64,000 bases of DNA from Jeotgalicoccus marinus DSM 19772 (GTDB taxonomy: Bacteria > Bacillota > Bacilli > Staphylococcales > Salinicoccaceae), in assembly GCF_000425825.1 (NCBI RefSeq), contig NZ_KE384460.1, positions 86,779-150,778 of the forward strand, given 5' to 3'. A program made the position numbers and the translations under genes. A model generated the notes under the pieces. That model was given only the letters and a program-made list of their open reading frames with translations. It was not told the DNA's origin and made no database searches. Below are positions 56,030-64,000 of the stretch, piece by piece. Position 1 is the stretch's first letter. Each line of letters opens with the position of its first letter.

Positions 56030-57553
56030 ATGAGTCTATTGCTGGTAACTGGCTTGTATAAACAAGAAGATGGCCGTTTTGTGGGAGGTTATTCCATAGC
56101 TGAATTGTTAAGTCAGTATACTCAAGATGACATTTATCTGCATACAAACTTTAGTACGACTGAGTATGATCAAACGAAAATATTAAAAAAACATTTGAGG
56201 CAGCAAGGTATAATGACAGATTATGCAAAATCCGTTGCGGTAGATTACGGCACTTTATATACTGATACTTTTAATGCTGGTTCTAATTTGTTTGAGACTT
56301 TTAAGAACAATGAAAAATACTTAAAGAATATTAGCCAAATTATTCTGACCACTGATATCAATGAACGCGACTATAGAGTGATTAGGAATTTTGCGATTAA
56401 TCATAAGGTGCCTATTACTGTCTTTACATGTAATGAATTTAAAATAAGAAATACTGAAAATATGACGATTGTTGAAGTTGATGGTTCCGGCTTGCCGAAT
56501 TATCATCTTCACAAAGAAAAAATTATTGAGTACTTACAGCATAAAAATATTATTGATATTAAGCGCGTGAACCAGCGCAACTTGCCACCAACTAAAGTGA
56601 ATAAGGCAGGGAAAAATATTTTACAGTTAATCTTTATAGGTCTCAGTCTATTTCTCATGGCATATTTAGGATTTTTACTGATGGACCGCTTGAGTGGGAC
56701 AGAAAGCCATATTGAAAGCAATATAGAGTGGTCACAATCCATTGATCATCCAGACTGCCATACAGTACTTGAATGTAAAGCGCTCGGGGATTCATATCTA
56801 AATGAGCTCAGTACATATATTGATTTTGGTGATGAACCACACATATTCTTTGAAAATCGCTCAAGAACGTATTTTATAGATTATCAGGTTGAAGGTACTG
56901 AGTTAACAGATATAACGGTGAAAGGGGACTTACCAGCTGGTAACGAAGGTGAGTTTATAGATCTGTGGCACACATTGACAAGGGTATTTCCCGAGCAATA
57001 TTTAGACGCTATACATACTTATCGTTTGTTCTCTGACGGTGAAGGAAATACTGCAGCTTTTGTGTCAATTGAAAGAGATGGAACGACCTTAGGCATAGAT
57101 GTCAGAGATAATTTAGACAAACCATCCACATATAGAAATTTAATCCACGAATTCGGGCACTTGTACTCATTACCAATTGATGATTTCACGAGTGATTGTG
57201 ATACCACAGATTTAAACTGTCTAAAAGAAAACACAATTCTCGATGACTTTAGAGATCGATTTTGGAGTCAATACGATGAACAGTGGCATGAAAACTCAGG
57301 TAAAAGTCAGGCCCAGATTGAAGGATTCTATAATAATAATGTAACTGCATTTTATACACCATACCAAGCGACTAATGTGAAAGAAGACTATGCGATTACT
57401 TTTATGCAATTTATTACAGACAAAATTCCTTCTAATAGTTCTCAACTAAGAGATGTTAAAGTACAATCTATGTATGAGAATAATGACTTGGTTGTTATGA
57501 GAGTAAATATATTAGAAGCATTTCTGCAGTTGGAGAAGGAGAGAGCATCTTGA
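56030..57553 (+). CDS. Single-pass membrane protein with extracellular HExxH zinc protease domain
   Basis: This 507-residue protein is not a family I can name. Residues 1-190 form a cytosolic alpha/beta-looking domain (SLLLVTGLYKQEDG, then DIYLHTNFSTTEY). One membrane helix lies at about 195-219 (LQLIFIGLSLFLMAYLGFLL). The rest is outside. H373-E374-F-G-H377 in the NLIHEFGHLYSL motif is a gluzincin zinc site, and E452 in KEDYAITFMQF fits the third ligand (the ED-A--F pattern of metallopeptidases). Four cysteines (DHPDC/LEC and SDC/LNC) may form disulfides. It starts four bases after comK and overlaps the next gene by four bases. Confidence 0.65.
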   Translation: MSLLLVTGLYKQEDGRFVGGYSIAELLSQYTQDDIYLHTNFSTTEYDQTKILKKHLRQQGIMTDYAKSVAVDYGTLYTDTFNAGSNLFETFKNNEKYLKNISQIILTTDINERDYRVIRNFAINHKVPITVFTCNEFKIRNTENMTIVEVDGSGLPNYHLHKEKIIEYLQHKNIIDIKRVNQRNLPPTKVNKAGKNILQLIFIGLSLFLMAYLGFLLMDRLSGTESHIESNIEWSQSIDHPDCHTVLECKALGDSYLNELSTYIDFGDEPHIFFENRSRTYFIDYQVEGTELTDITVKGDLPAGNEGEFIDLWHTLTRVFPEQYLDAIHTYRLFSDGEGNTAAFVSIERDGTTLGIDVRDNLDKPSTYRNLIHEFGHLYSLPIDDFTSDCDTTDLNCLKENTILDDFRDRFWSQYDEQWHENSGKSQAQIEGFYNNNVTAFYTPYQATNVKEDYAITFMQFITDKIPSNSSQLRDVKVQSMYENNDLVVMRVNILEAFLQLEKERAS

Positions 57554-58365
57554 AGTTAAAAGTTAAAGTGAAGGATTTTGATCTTGGCGTTTCTATAACT
57601 AAGATTGATATCCCCGAAGAATCAACAGTAGACTTTCTGTTAGGAAAGTTGTTACAAGAAGGATTAATCTTTGAATCCTATTTGCCGACTATGAAAGTCA
57701 ATGGCTATTCATATGGGGAAATGCATAAATTAAAGACAAATAGTTTATTTCACGGTTTTGAAAAAGTTGTAATGGCTTCAGACAGAGTAGAACTAACATT
57801 AACACAAAAACGCAATGAGTCGGGACACAAGGCAGGTCAGCTACTCTTAGATTACTCACAGCTCGTCAATGTTATCGATAAATTTAAAGCTGAGGAAAAG
57901 GACCCGGAAACATTATATGGAACTGTCTTTTTTATTCAGCAGGAAAAACACCAATACTTGGTTCGTTATGAAGAACATGGCTTTGAGTTCTATCACTTCA
58001 AATTACAGTATGAAAATGCATTTAAAGATGAGGACCGTTTTCCTTTCTTAATACTGGAATTGAAAACCAAAGAAGAACTCACCAAAAGTGAATTGAAGTG
58101 GATTAGAACGATTATGTTTCCTGCAAAAGATAGAATTAATCCAATCATTCATCTAGAAGTGTCGAAGTTGAATCAAGGTATTATCGATGAATTAACTACA
58201 CTTGTTCATCGTGTGATGGTTGTTATTGGTAAATTCCAGAGAAATAAGACAGACTTCGTAAAAGAGAATAAGTTGCCATCATATGTGCAGCTTAATGAAA
58301 AGAACTCTATAGGTTTTGTAGATATGGGTCAGTTAGAACGTATAGTAGAAAGAAGTACAAAATAA
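57550..58365 (+). CDS. Unknown 271-residue protein in the comK operon
   Basis: I do not recognise this protein. It has no signal peptide or membrane helix. The N-terminus (about 1-85; MKLKVKVKDFDLGVS, VNGYSYGEMHKLKTN and then ASDRVELTLTQ) could be a ubiquitin-like beta-grasp, but that is a guess. The rest is mixed alpha/beta with many Lys and Glu. The start is TTG overlapping the upstream stop (TTGA), which indicates strict coupling with the protease. It is therefore probably a cytosolic partner of that protein. Confidence 0.5.
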   Translation: MKLKVKVKDFDLGVSITKIDIPEESTVDFLLGKLLQEGLIFESYLPTMKVNGYSYGEMHKLKTNSLFHGFEKVVMASDRVELTLTQKRNESGHKAGQLLLDYSQLVNVIDKFKAEEKDPETLYGTVFFIQQEKHQYLVRYEEHGFEFYHFKLQYENAFKDEDRFPFLILELKTKEELTKSELKWIRTIMFPAKDRINPIIHLEVSKLNQGIIDELTTLVHRVMVVIGKFQRNKTDFVKENKLPSYVQLNEKNSIGFVDMGQLERIVERSTK

Positions 58366-58443
58366 AAATATTGTGGTAGTATAATCCAGGTATCATGAAA
58401 AATTTAATTTCTTCGGAGATTAGAGTGTGTAGAGAGTGATTAA

Positions 58444-59400
58444 GTGAAGAAAGAAAGAATTGAATGGATAGATATTGCTAAGGCAATTAGTATTACACTG
58501 GTCGTACTTGGACATGCTGGCCACGCTTTTTTAGATATATATTTGGGCTGGTTTAGAATGCCATTATTCTTTTTCTTATCAGGTATACTGTTTAAAGAAA
58601 TCGAACTGAAAAAATTTCCTATGTGGGCTGGTAAAAAGACCTATCGTATGATCTTACCTTACTTTGTGTACGGCATCGCGATTTTTCTGTTATTTAACTA
58701 TGATGATTTAAGTGGATTCTTCCCGCATTTACAAGCACTCATTTATGGGGGAAGTGAGTTACAAGGACCATACGGTATCTTCTGGTTTATAACTGTGCTC
58801 TTATTAACTCAACTTTTATTTGGTCTCATCAGTAAATTGAACAACTGGTTGAAGTTTATAATTGTTCTAGGCTTATTCATACTCGGACATAGTGAGGTAA
58901 TCACCGCATACAATTGGCCTTGGAATGCGAATGTCGTCATGATTTCATTGTTCTTTTATTCATTAGGAACTTTTTGTAAAGATTTTATAAGAAAGTATAA
59001 GGACTCTTTAGTGATAGCATTGATTTCCTTAGTATTAGCCGTTGCTGCCATTTATTTGAATGCATCTGGCTATATGGATTTTTACTTAAATTTAAAAATG
59101 AGTTCATATAACTATGTTATTCTTGATTTAATTATCCCATTACTGTTCTTTATGCCAGTAATTTATATCAGTCATTTAATTTCCCTGTTCCCGATAAAAG
59201 AAGTGTTTAAAACAGTGGGTAGATACTCGATTGTTATTATGTACTTACACCTTCCTGTAAATATATTTATTAGAACAGTGTTAAACTATGATGTCACAGT
59301 TTTCGAGTTTACAGCCTTTGGTGTAATGATCACCGTCATACTCGGTTATTTATTTAGCTTAACAAAAACAACAAGGGTATTATTTTTAAGTGCAAAATAA
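58444..59400 (+). CDS. Acyltransferase 3 family membrane protein
   Basis: This is a 318-residue acyltransferase of the OafA/WecH type with about ten membrane helices. It transfers acetyl or succinyl groups onto a surface glycan. The N-terminal motif RIEWIDIAKAISITLVVLGHAGHAF carries the family catalytic histidine, and the FRMPLFFFLSGILF motif follows. The start is GTG. A hairpin follows the gene. Next to it is a glycopolymer export cluster, so O-acylation of that polymer is a reasonable inference. Confidence 0.87.
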   Translation: MKKERIEWIDIAKAISITLVVLGHAGHAFLDIYLGWFRMPLFFFLSGILFKEIELKKFPMWAGKKTYRMILPYFVYGIAIFLLFNYDDLSGFFPHLQALIYGGSELQGPYGIFWFITVLLLTQLLFGLISKLNNWLKFIIVLGLFILGHSEVITAYNWPWNANVVMISLFFYSLGTFCKDFIRKYKDSLVIALISLVLAVAAIYLNASGYMDFYLNLKMSSYNYVILDLIIPLLFFMPVIYISHLISLFPIKEVFKTVGRYSIVIMYLHLPVNIFIRTVLNYDVTVFEFTAFGVMITVILGYLFSLTKTTRVLFLSAK

Positions 59401-59426
59401 TAGGCCATTAATATACTTAATTTTAT

Positions 59427-59475
59427 AACTGCGCTTCGTTTACCCATTTAGTGGTAAGGAGGCGTAGTTTTTACT
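59427..59475 (+). terminator. Possible terminator after the acyltransferase gene
   Basis: AACTGCGC pairs with GCGTAGTT (one G-U) around a 26-base loop with an inner ACC/GGT pairing, then T. Confidence 0.6.
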
Positions 59476-59568
59476 TTTCCAGGCTAGGGTTTTAAATGAC
59501 ACCTTAGTGGATAACGATTATAATAAACAAGATGTAGAAATATAAACTCATGTATGAGAGGGAAAGCC

Positions 59569-60378
59569 ATGAACCACGTAATAGCATTATTTAGAGAACA
59601 ATTTCAAAATATTCACCTTATCTGGAAACTATCTATTTATAATGTTAAAAGTGAATATTCTAATCATTACCTAGGCTTATTTTGGAATATATTACAACCG
59701 CTAATGCAAGCGGCGATTTACTATTTAATCTTTGGTTTAGGTTTAAGGGGTGCAACTGCACCTGAAGCAGGAATCCCATTTATTGTGTATTTAATTTCAG
59801 GTCTGTTCCCTTGGTTATTTATATCACAAGCAATTAGTGGTGGATCTAATGCAATCTATGCTCAGCTAGGATTGGTTACTAAAATGAGGTTTCCATCGAG
59901 TGTCCTACTGTCAATTTCATTTACAAATAGTTTGATTAACTTATCCTTTATGACATTTATAATTATGGCAATATCGCTATTTTCAGGATATGTGAATCCA
60001 CTTTATTTCTTAACTCTAATATATTTTGTAATCGCATCTTTTTTAATCATTTTTGCGATAAACTTAATAATGAGCACCCTTATTATTTTAGTGCGAGATT
60101 TTAGAAATGTGCTGCAAAATGTCATTCGGATGGGTTTTTTCCTAACTCCCATTTTTTGGCAGCCAGGAGAACGTGGGGGATTATTACAGATGATTTCTGA
60201 TTTAAACCCGTTCGCATATCTAGTGATGAACTTTAGAAATGCTTTAATATATGGAGACGGACTTCTATATGGTAGTTTTGAGCAACATATTTATTTCTGG
60301 GGCATTACATTGAGTCTCTTAGTCATTGGTGCTTATCTACACATAAAGTTCCGTTACAAACTAATCGATTACTTATAA
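59569..60378 (+). CDS. ABC-2 type wall-polymer export permease, TagG/TarG-like
   Basis: This is a 269-residue permease with six membrane helices that exports a polyprenyl-linked glycopolymer such as teichoic acid. It matches TarG at NHYLGLFWNILQPLMQAAIYYLIFGLG, ISGLFPWLFISQAISGGSNAI, and the late LMSTLIILVRDFRNVLQNVIRMGFFLTPIFW. The ATG at 59569 was chosen because GAGAGGG lies just before it; an ATG at 59554 is in frame. The ATPase partner TagH is not in the window; it may be beyond the right end. Confidence 0.85.
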   Translation: MNHVIALFREQFQNIHLIWKLSIYNVKSEYSNHYLGLFWNILQPLMQAAIYYLIFGLGLRGATAPEAGIPFIVYLISGLFPWLFISQAISGGSNAIYAQLGLVTKMRFPSSVLLSISFTNSLINLSFMTFIIMAISLFSGYVNPLYFLTLIYFVIASFLIIFAINLIMSTLIILVRDFRNVLQNVIRMGFFLTPIFWQPGERGGLLQMISDLNPFAYLVMNFRNALIYGDGLLYGSFEQHIYFWGITLSLLVIGAYLHIKFRYKLIDYL

Positions 60379-60389
60379 GGTGGTAAACC

Positions 60390-61541
60390 ATGCATAATTA
60401 CCTAATGATATGTAACGCCTACCCAACAATGGGCAATCTATATGCGAATAGTTTTTTGCATAGAAGAGTCAAAGCCTATCAACAAAAGGGCTTATTTGTA
60501 GACGTCGTTGTCATTACAACAAAAGTAAAAAAAGATGAATTCTACGATGGGGTTCATATTAAATACATGGATGAATATCAAATTGCATCCTACTTACAAG
60601 AACATTCATTTAAGACCGTGTTGTTTCACTTTATTAATCCAAAGATGTTTTATGGCATAGATCAATTACCTAGCCATAGAAAACCGAATATTGTTGTCTG
60701 GTTACATGGTTTTGAAGCTGAGGCCTGGCACCGACGTTACTATAACTTCTTAAGTGACGTTGGCCAATTAGATGCTCAACTTCAAAGAAAAGAAATAGTG
60801 TTTGAACCGCAAAGAGAGTTTTTAAGAGATATCATGACGAGAGAAGAATTAAACATTAAGTTCGTCTATGTCTCTAAGCGTTTCAAAGAACTTTACGTGG
60901 ATCCTTTTGTTGGTGTCGTACCAGAACGTAATTATGTCATTCATAACATCATTGATGATGCACTATTTACTTACAAGAAGAAAACTAAGGATGACCGCTT
61001 AAATATATGCAGCATCCGACCTTACACAGCAAAAAACTATGCGAATGATATAACAGTTGATGTCATTAAGAAGTTAAGTACAAAAAGGTACTTCAACAAG
61101 CTAGAATTTAATCTATATGGTGATGGCAAGCTATTTAATGTAATTACTAACCCTTTAAAGATGTTTGATAACGTTCATCTTCATAAAGGTTTTGTAAAAC
61201 AGGATGACATTCCAGAAATCCATCAGGCACATGGCATATTTTTAGGGCCATCTAGACACGACTCACAAGGTGTCTCACTAGGAGAAGCGATGAGTAGTGG
61301 CTTAGTTCCGGTAACGAATGCCATTGGTGGTATACCGGAATTTATCGAACATAAGAAGACAGGTATGTTGGCAGAAAGAGATAATCTAGATGACATGGTC
61401 GATGCCATTGACTATCTCTATAAACACACTAAAGAATTTAAGAAGATTAGCCAACAAGCTGCAGCAAGTATCCGTAAACAAGCAGGGGTAGAAACCGTTA
61501 TAAATCAAGAAATTGAGGTGATTACAGATGGCTGGAGTTAA
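60390..61541 (+). CDS. Glycosyltransferase family 4-like protein
   Basis: This is a 383-residue GT-B glycosyltransferase. The acceptor half is NYLMICNAYPTMGNLYANSFLHRRV, with VVWLHGFEAEAWHRRYYN. The donor half has LEFNLYGDGKLFN and GIFLGPSRHDSQGVSLGEAMSSGLVPV, the latter holding the E-x7-E-type nucleotide-sugar site. It probably adds a hexose to the glycopolymer. It is 11 bases after the permease and overlaps the next gene by 14 bases. Donor and acceptor cannot be told. Confidence 0.85.
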   Translation: MHNYLMICNAYPTMGNLYANSFLHRRVKAYQQKGLFVDVVVITTKVKKDEFYDGVHIKYMDEYQIASYLQEHSFKTVLFHFINPKMFYGIDQLPSHRKPNIVVWLHGFEAEAWHRRYYNFLSDVGQLDAQLQRKEIVFEPQREFLRDIMTREELNIKFVYVSKRFKELYVDPFVGVVPERNYVIHNIIDDALFTYKKKTKDDRLNICSIRPYTAKNYANDITVDVIKKLSTKRYFNKLEFNLYGDGKLFNVITNPLKMFDNVHLHKGFVKQDDIPEIHQAHGIFLGPSRHDSQGVSLGEAMSSGLVPVTNAIGGIPEFIEHKKTGMLAERDNLDDMVDAIDYLYKHTKEFKKISQQAAASIRKQAGVETVINQEIEVITDGWS

Positions 61542-61905
61542 TTGGGAGAAAGCATATCACGATTTAGAAGCGCACATAGAAGGCATCCTAATAGAGACAA
61601 GTGAGCTCGTAAATAATGCATCACCAAAGTTAAGGCTTAACGATGTCTATATTGAACAAAGTCACACGCTTGATATCATAATTGATGCAACGGGTGAACA
61701 GATGGAATATGCAGTTGATTTAATCGACCGAAAAGGGAAGATTGAAACGATAAAAACCGGCTATCAAAAGTCGAATACCTTTAGCTTCGATATTCCAAAA
61801 GGCCGATACACGATTACAGCATATGCTAAGGAAAGTCAAAAAGAAAATTCTCGTGTCTTTGATAAATCCACAGTCAATTTTAAGAAGGTGGCGTCAAATG
61901 AGTAG
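61528..61905 (+). CDS. Small protein of the glycan cluster, unknown
   Basis: This 125-residue soluble protein is not recognised. After a short helix (about 8-28) it has alternating strands (RLNDVYIEQSHTLDIII, then AVDLIDRKGKIETI, and then RYTITAYAKES) that look like a small beta-sandwich. It has GAGGTG before the ATG and overlaps the glycosyltransferase upstream and the next gene by 14 and 8 bases. That tight packing suggests a structural partner in glycan synthesis. Confidence 0.55.
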   Translation: MAGVNWEKAYHDLEAHIEGILIETSELVNNASPKLRLNDVYIEQSHTLDIIIDATGEQMEYAVDLIDRKGKIETIKTGYQKSNTFSFDIPKGRYTITAYAKESQKENSRVFDKSTVNFKKVASNE

Positions 61906-62518
61906 GTTTCTCCTTGAATATGATGACAATGAAACTGCTAAGTCAGCGACTCTAGTCTTAGATACCAAAGAAGGATATCAGACTCTATTGTCAAAACTAC
62001 AACAATATGACACAACGAGATACCTTGACTTAAGGCCTCTGATGGTGATTGATGTTTGGACGATTATTAATGAATTAAAGACTGATAGTGAACTGCAACT
62101 CATCATCAACGATGACCAGCTAAATGACACCTTATTAAGTTCAGCTGTAAACATTGCAGATATAGATTATAAATCTGATGCTTTTGTGTTCACACTTGGT
62201 GAGAAAAGTGACCATATACTGAAGAAATATCAGCGTTTAAACATTAACATTCAAGAGAAAAATAAATCATATGAGCTTCAGATTGTTGAAAGCTTGCTAA
62301 GAGAACAGGGTAAGAACAATGAGAAAATTGCCCAGTTACAAAGAGAGAAGCAATTACTTGAACAATCATCAGGTGCAATCAATGATGATGAACTTGAAAC
62401 ACGTTATTTAGATCTAATGGAAAAATATAAGCAAGCCTTAAAACGACTTGAACAACTCCGTGAATCTAAGCTCGGCAAACTTCAAGTTGCATACTGGAAC
62501 AAGAAAAGAGGATATTAA
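61898..62518 (+). CDS. Coiled-coil protein of the glycan cluster, unknown
   Basis: This is a 206-residue protein. The first 115 residues are a mixed domain with no recognised motif, followed by a coiled coil (about 120-195; KNNEKIAQLQREKQLLEQ, and then YLDLMEKYKQALKRLEQL). The end, ESKLGKLQVAYWNKKRGY, resembles the coiled-coil tails of some wall-glycan glycosyltransferases. The ATG at 61898 has AAGGTGG upstream. The stop overlaps the next gene (TAATG). It may tether synthesis proteins together. Confidence 0.55.
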   Translation: MSRFLLEYDDNETAKSATLVLDTKEGYQTLLSKLQQYDTTRYLDLRPLMVIDVWTIINELKTDSELQLIINDDQLNDTLLSSAVNIADIDYKSDAFVFTLGEKSDHILKKYQRLNINIQEKNKSYELQIVESLLREQGKNNEKIAQLQREKQLLEQSSGAINDDELETRYLDLMEKYKQALKRLEQLRESKLGKLQVAYWNKKRGY

Positions 62519-64000
62519 TGGAGTTAGTTAATAGAGTCAACGTTCAAGATGCTAATTCTGAATATATTAATAGTGTCATTTCTTCATTGTCTCATAAACA
62601 TAAACAAGGCCTGACCATCATCCAAGAGGTCGTATCAAATACGAATTTCGCTTTAAAAAATTTAGAACAAGTAGCAGGAAGATCTGACCTTGAGATGATC
62701 TTGGTCACTTCAGATGACAGAGTTTACGAGTCTCTAAATAGTCATTGTAAAGCTGATAACCAGCTTGTTTTAAAGGGCAATGTTGAAGATGCAAAAGTCT
62801 ATATTGGCCTTTCGCATGTACTGATTTTAGATGAATCGTTATCCATTAAACTAGGTGATGAAGCCTTTCGATTAGAAGCGGATAAGTTATATCTCATCGA
62901 TGTAGATAATAATGAATCAGTCGATGCTAAAATCTATCAGAAATTTTTATCAGACAATCATATTGAAGACTATAAATTTGATGGCTTTACCATCGATAAA
63001 ATCATTAAAGAGACCAACTGTCTAATACCGAGTGATTTAATTTTCTACCATGAATTTAGTGAGAACTTTACATTTAGATTCAATGTTTGGATGACAAACT
63101 TACTTGCTCTAGTAAATCTTAATGGTCATGTTAGAAGAAGTGATTCACTAAAGGTTTCAGGGAAGTTATCTCGTGGGTTAACAAATGACTTAGATGGCAT
63201 TATCAATCTAATTAAATACGTGGATAACATACTACAAAAACGTTTTGATGATGAAGTTGCAGGCGTATTGAATCACTTCAATAAGATGTTTACGTCTCAT
63301 TTAAGAAACTACATTGATAAGGGTCTTATTTCAAAGGATGAATTAATTGAGAAATTGAAATCCTATGGTATTAAGAGCATTTATTATGCAGCCTTAAATA
63401 AGGGCGATGCTAAAAAATTAGTCTTGGCTTATTGTTTCCCTCCGTTTAACGACACGAGTGGTAATGTGATGGCAAAACGTATTTTTGAAGACAAACAAGT
63501 CGTGGATGTGATTTCCAATGACATGAGTAGAATTAGAAAAAAAGACCAAAAACTCATGAACATTATGAGTCACTTATTAGATTCGCAAATTGTTTTAAAT
63601 GGTGCCCAGGCCTTTAGTAGTTGGCAAAGTATCGAAGATTATATAGATGGTGTGTTACATGCATACAAGATGTACAGTGACAAGTACGATGAAATGTACT
63701 CTCGTGTTATGTTTCCACATTCTCACTTCGCAGCATTCGAATTAAAGAAAATTAACCAATCAATTAAATGGGTTGCAGAGTTTTCAGATCCCTTGGTAAC
63801 AGATGTGTCTTCTAATTTAAGGCATGCACCTATTGAAGATGATGATTATATCGAAGATTTAAAAGCCTTTGTTGGGCCAAAATATAGTGATTTAATTGAT
63901 GACAATTCATTTAATGTCTGTGAAGTTGTTGCTTTCTTGTATGCTGATGAACTCATCTTTACAAACAAATATCAGCTAGATTATATGCTTTTAAGGTATG
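62518..64000 (+). CDS. Large glycosyltransferase-like protein, 3' end beyond window
   Basis: The frame stays open from the ATG at 62518 to the window end, giving at least 494 residues. The N-terminal part (about 1-295) has only a vague GT2-like character. From about residue 301 it shows a GT-B start: LVLAYCFPPFNDTSGNVMAKRIFEDKQVVDVI, and later EVVAFLYADELIFTNKYQLDYML, typical of GT4 enzymes. It is thus likely a two-module glycosyltransferase. It belongs to the same polycistronic cluster by a TAATG overlap. The donor site lies outside the window, so catalysis is not proven here. Confidence 0.65.
   Translation, partial: MELVNRVNVQDANSEYINSVISSLSHKHKQGLTIIQEVVSNTNFALKNLEQVAGRSDLEMILVTSDDRVYESLNSHCKADNQLVLKGNVEDAKVYIGLSHVLILDESLSIKLGDEAFRLEADKLYLIDVDNNESVDAKIYQKFLSDNHIEDYKFDGFTIDKIIKETNCLIPSDLIFYHEFSENFTFRFNVWMTNLLALVNLNGHVRRSDSLKVSGKLSRGLTNDLDGIINLIKYVDNILQKRFDDEVAGVLNHFNKMFTSHLRNYIDKGLISKDELIEKLKSYGIKSIYYAALNKGDAKKLVLAYCFPPFNDTSGNVMAKRIFEDKQVVDVISNDMSRIRKKDQKLMNIMSHLLDSQIVLNGAQAFSSWQSIEDYIDGVLHAYKMYSDKYDEMYSRVMFPHSHFAAFELKKINQSIKWVAEFSDPLVTDVSSNLRHAPIEDDDYIEDLKAFVGPKYSDLIDDNSFNVCEVVAFLYADELIFTNKYQLDYMLLRY

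Overview
The window is AT-rich DNA from a low-GC Gram-positive coccus of the family Staphylococcaceae. The gene order matches the Staphylococcus backbone in long runs: addA-yisK-yisL, clpB, opp-fabH-fabF-trpS-spx-mecA-coiA-pepF-RsaE-spxH, relQ-nadK-mgtE-fabI, and murE-prfC. MurE carries the L-lysine signature DNPAN at residue 406. Differences from Staphylococcus itself (opp order DFBCA, no rluD-type gene after nadK, no glpF beside glpK, an added gluconate dehydrogenase/TatC operon) suggest a sister genus such as Jeotgalicoccus, Salinicoccus or Nosocomiicoccus. That genus call is an inference. No rRNA, tRNA, insertion sequence, prophage or CRISPR array was seen.

Layout. 1-10 kb: the 3' part of addA, a DUF418-like membrane protein, yisK/yisL, a membrane-anchored glycosidase-like protein lacking the usual catalytic residues, an aldo/keto reductase, a reverse-strand HAD-DegV-CoA disulfide reductase operon, and sufT. 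10-17 kb: uppP, CtsR-controlled clpB, glpK-glpD and a YjzD-like protein. 17-27 kb: oppDFBCA with CcpA and CodY sites, fabH-fabF under a FapR site, and trpS. 27-34 kb: the stress and redox block, with spx (sigma-B promoter), mecA, coiA, pepF, the small RNA RsaE/RoxS and the yjbK-yjbI-spxH operon. 34-41 kb: relQ, nadK, mgtE, fabI (second FapR site), yjcG, a YjcH-like esterase, an AI-2E family transporter and an orphan M23 peptidase. 41-53 kb: a Tat-exported gluconate 2-dehydrogenase with TatC, murE, prfC, terC behind a yybP-ykoY manganese riboswitch, htrA, and a KtrB-type K+ transporter with a degenerate phosphoesterase. 53-64 kb: an LCP protein, DUF2187, a small sigma factor divergent from comK, two unfamiliar genes directly downstream of comK (one a membrane zinc protease), and a cell-surface glycopolymer cluster running off the right end.

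How the genes work together. Regulatory sites can be read directly. CtsR sits at clpB, CodY at two points in opp, a cre site lies upstream of opp, FapR sits at fabHF and fabI, sigma-B precedes spx, and an Mn riboswitch precedes terC. Spx, its adaptor SpxH, MecA, ClpB and RsaE form a proteostasis and redox network. MecA, CoiA, ComK and a SigS-like sigma factor place much of a competence pathway in about 30 kb. The least explained parts are the comK-metalloprotease-271-aa operon and the glycan cluster with its small accessory proteins.

Family calls come from motif and remembered sequence similarity, not from database searches.
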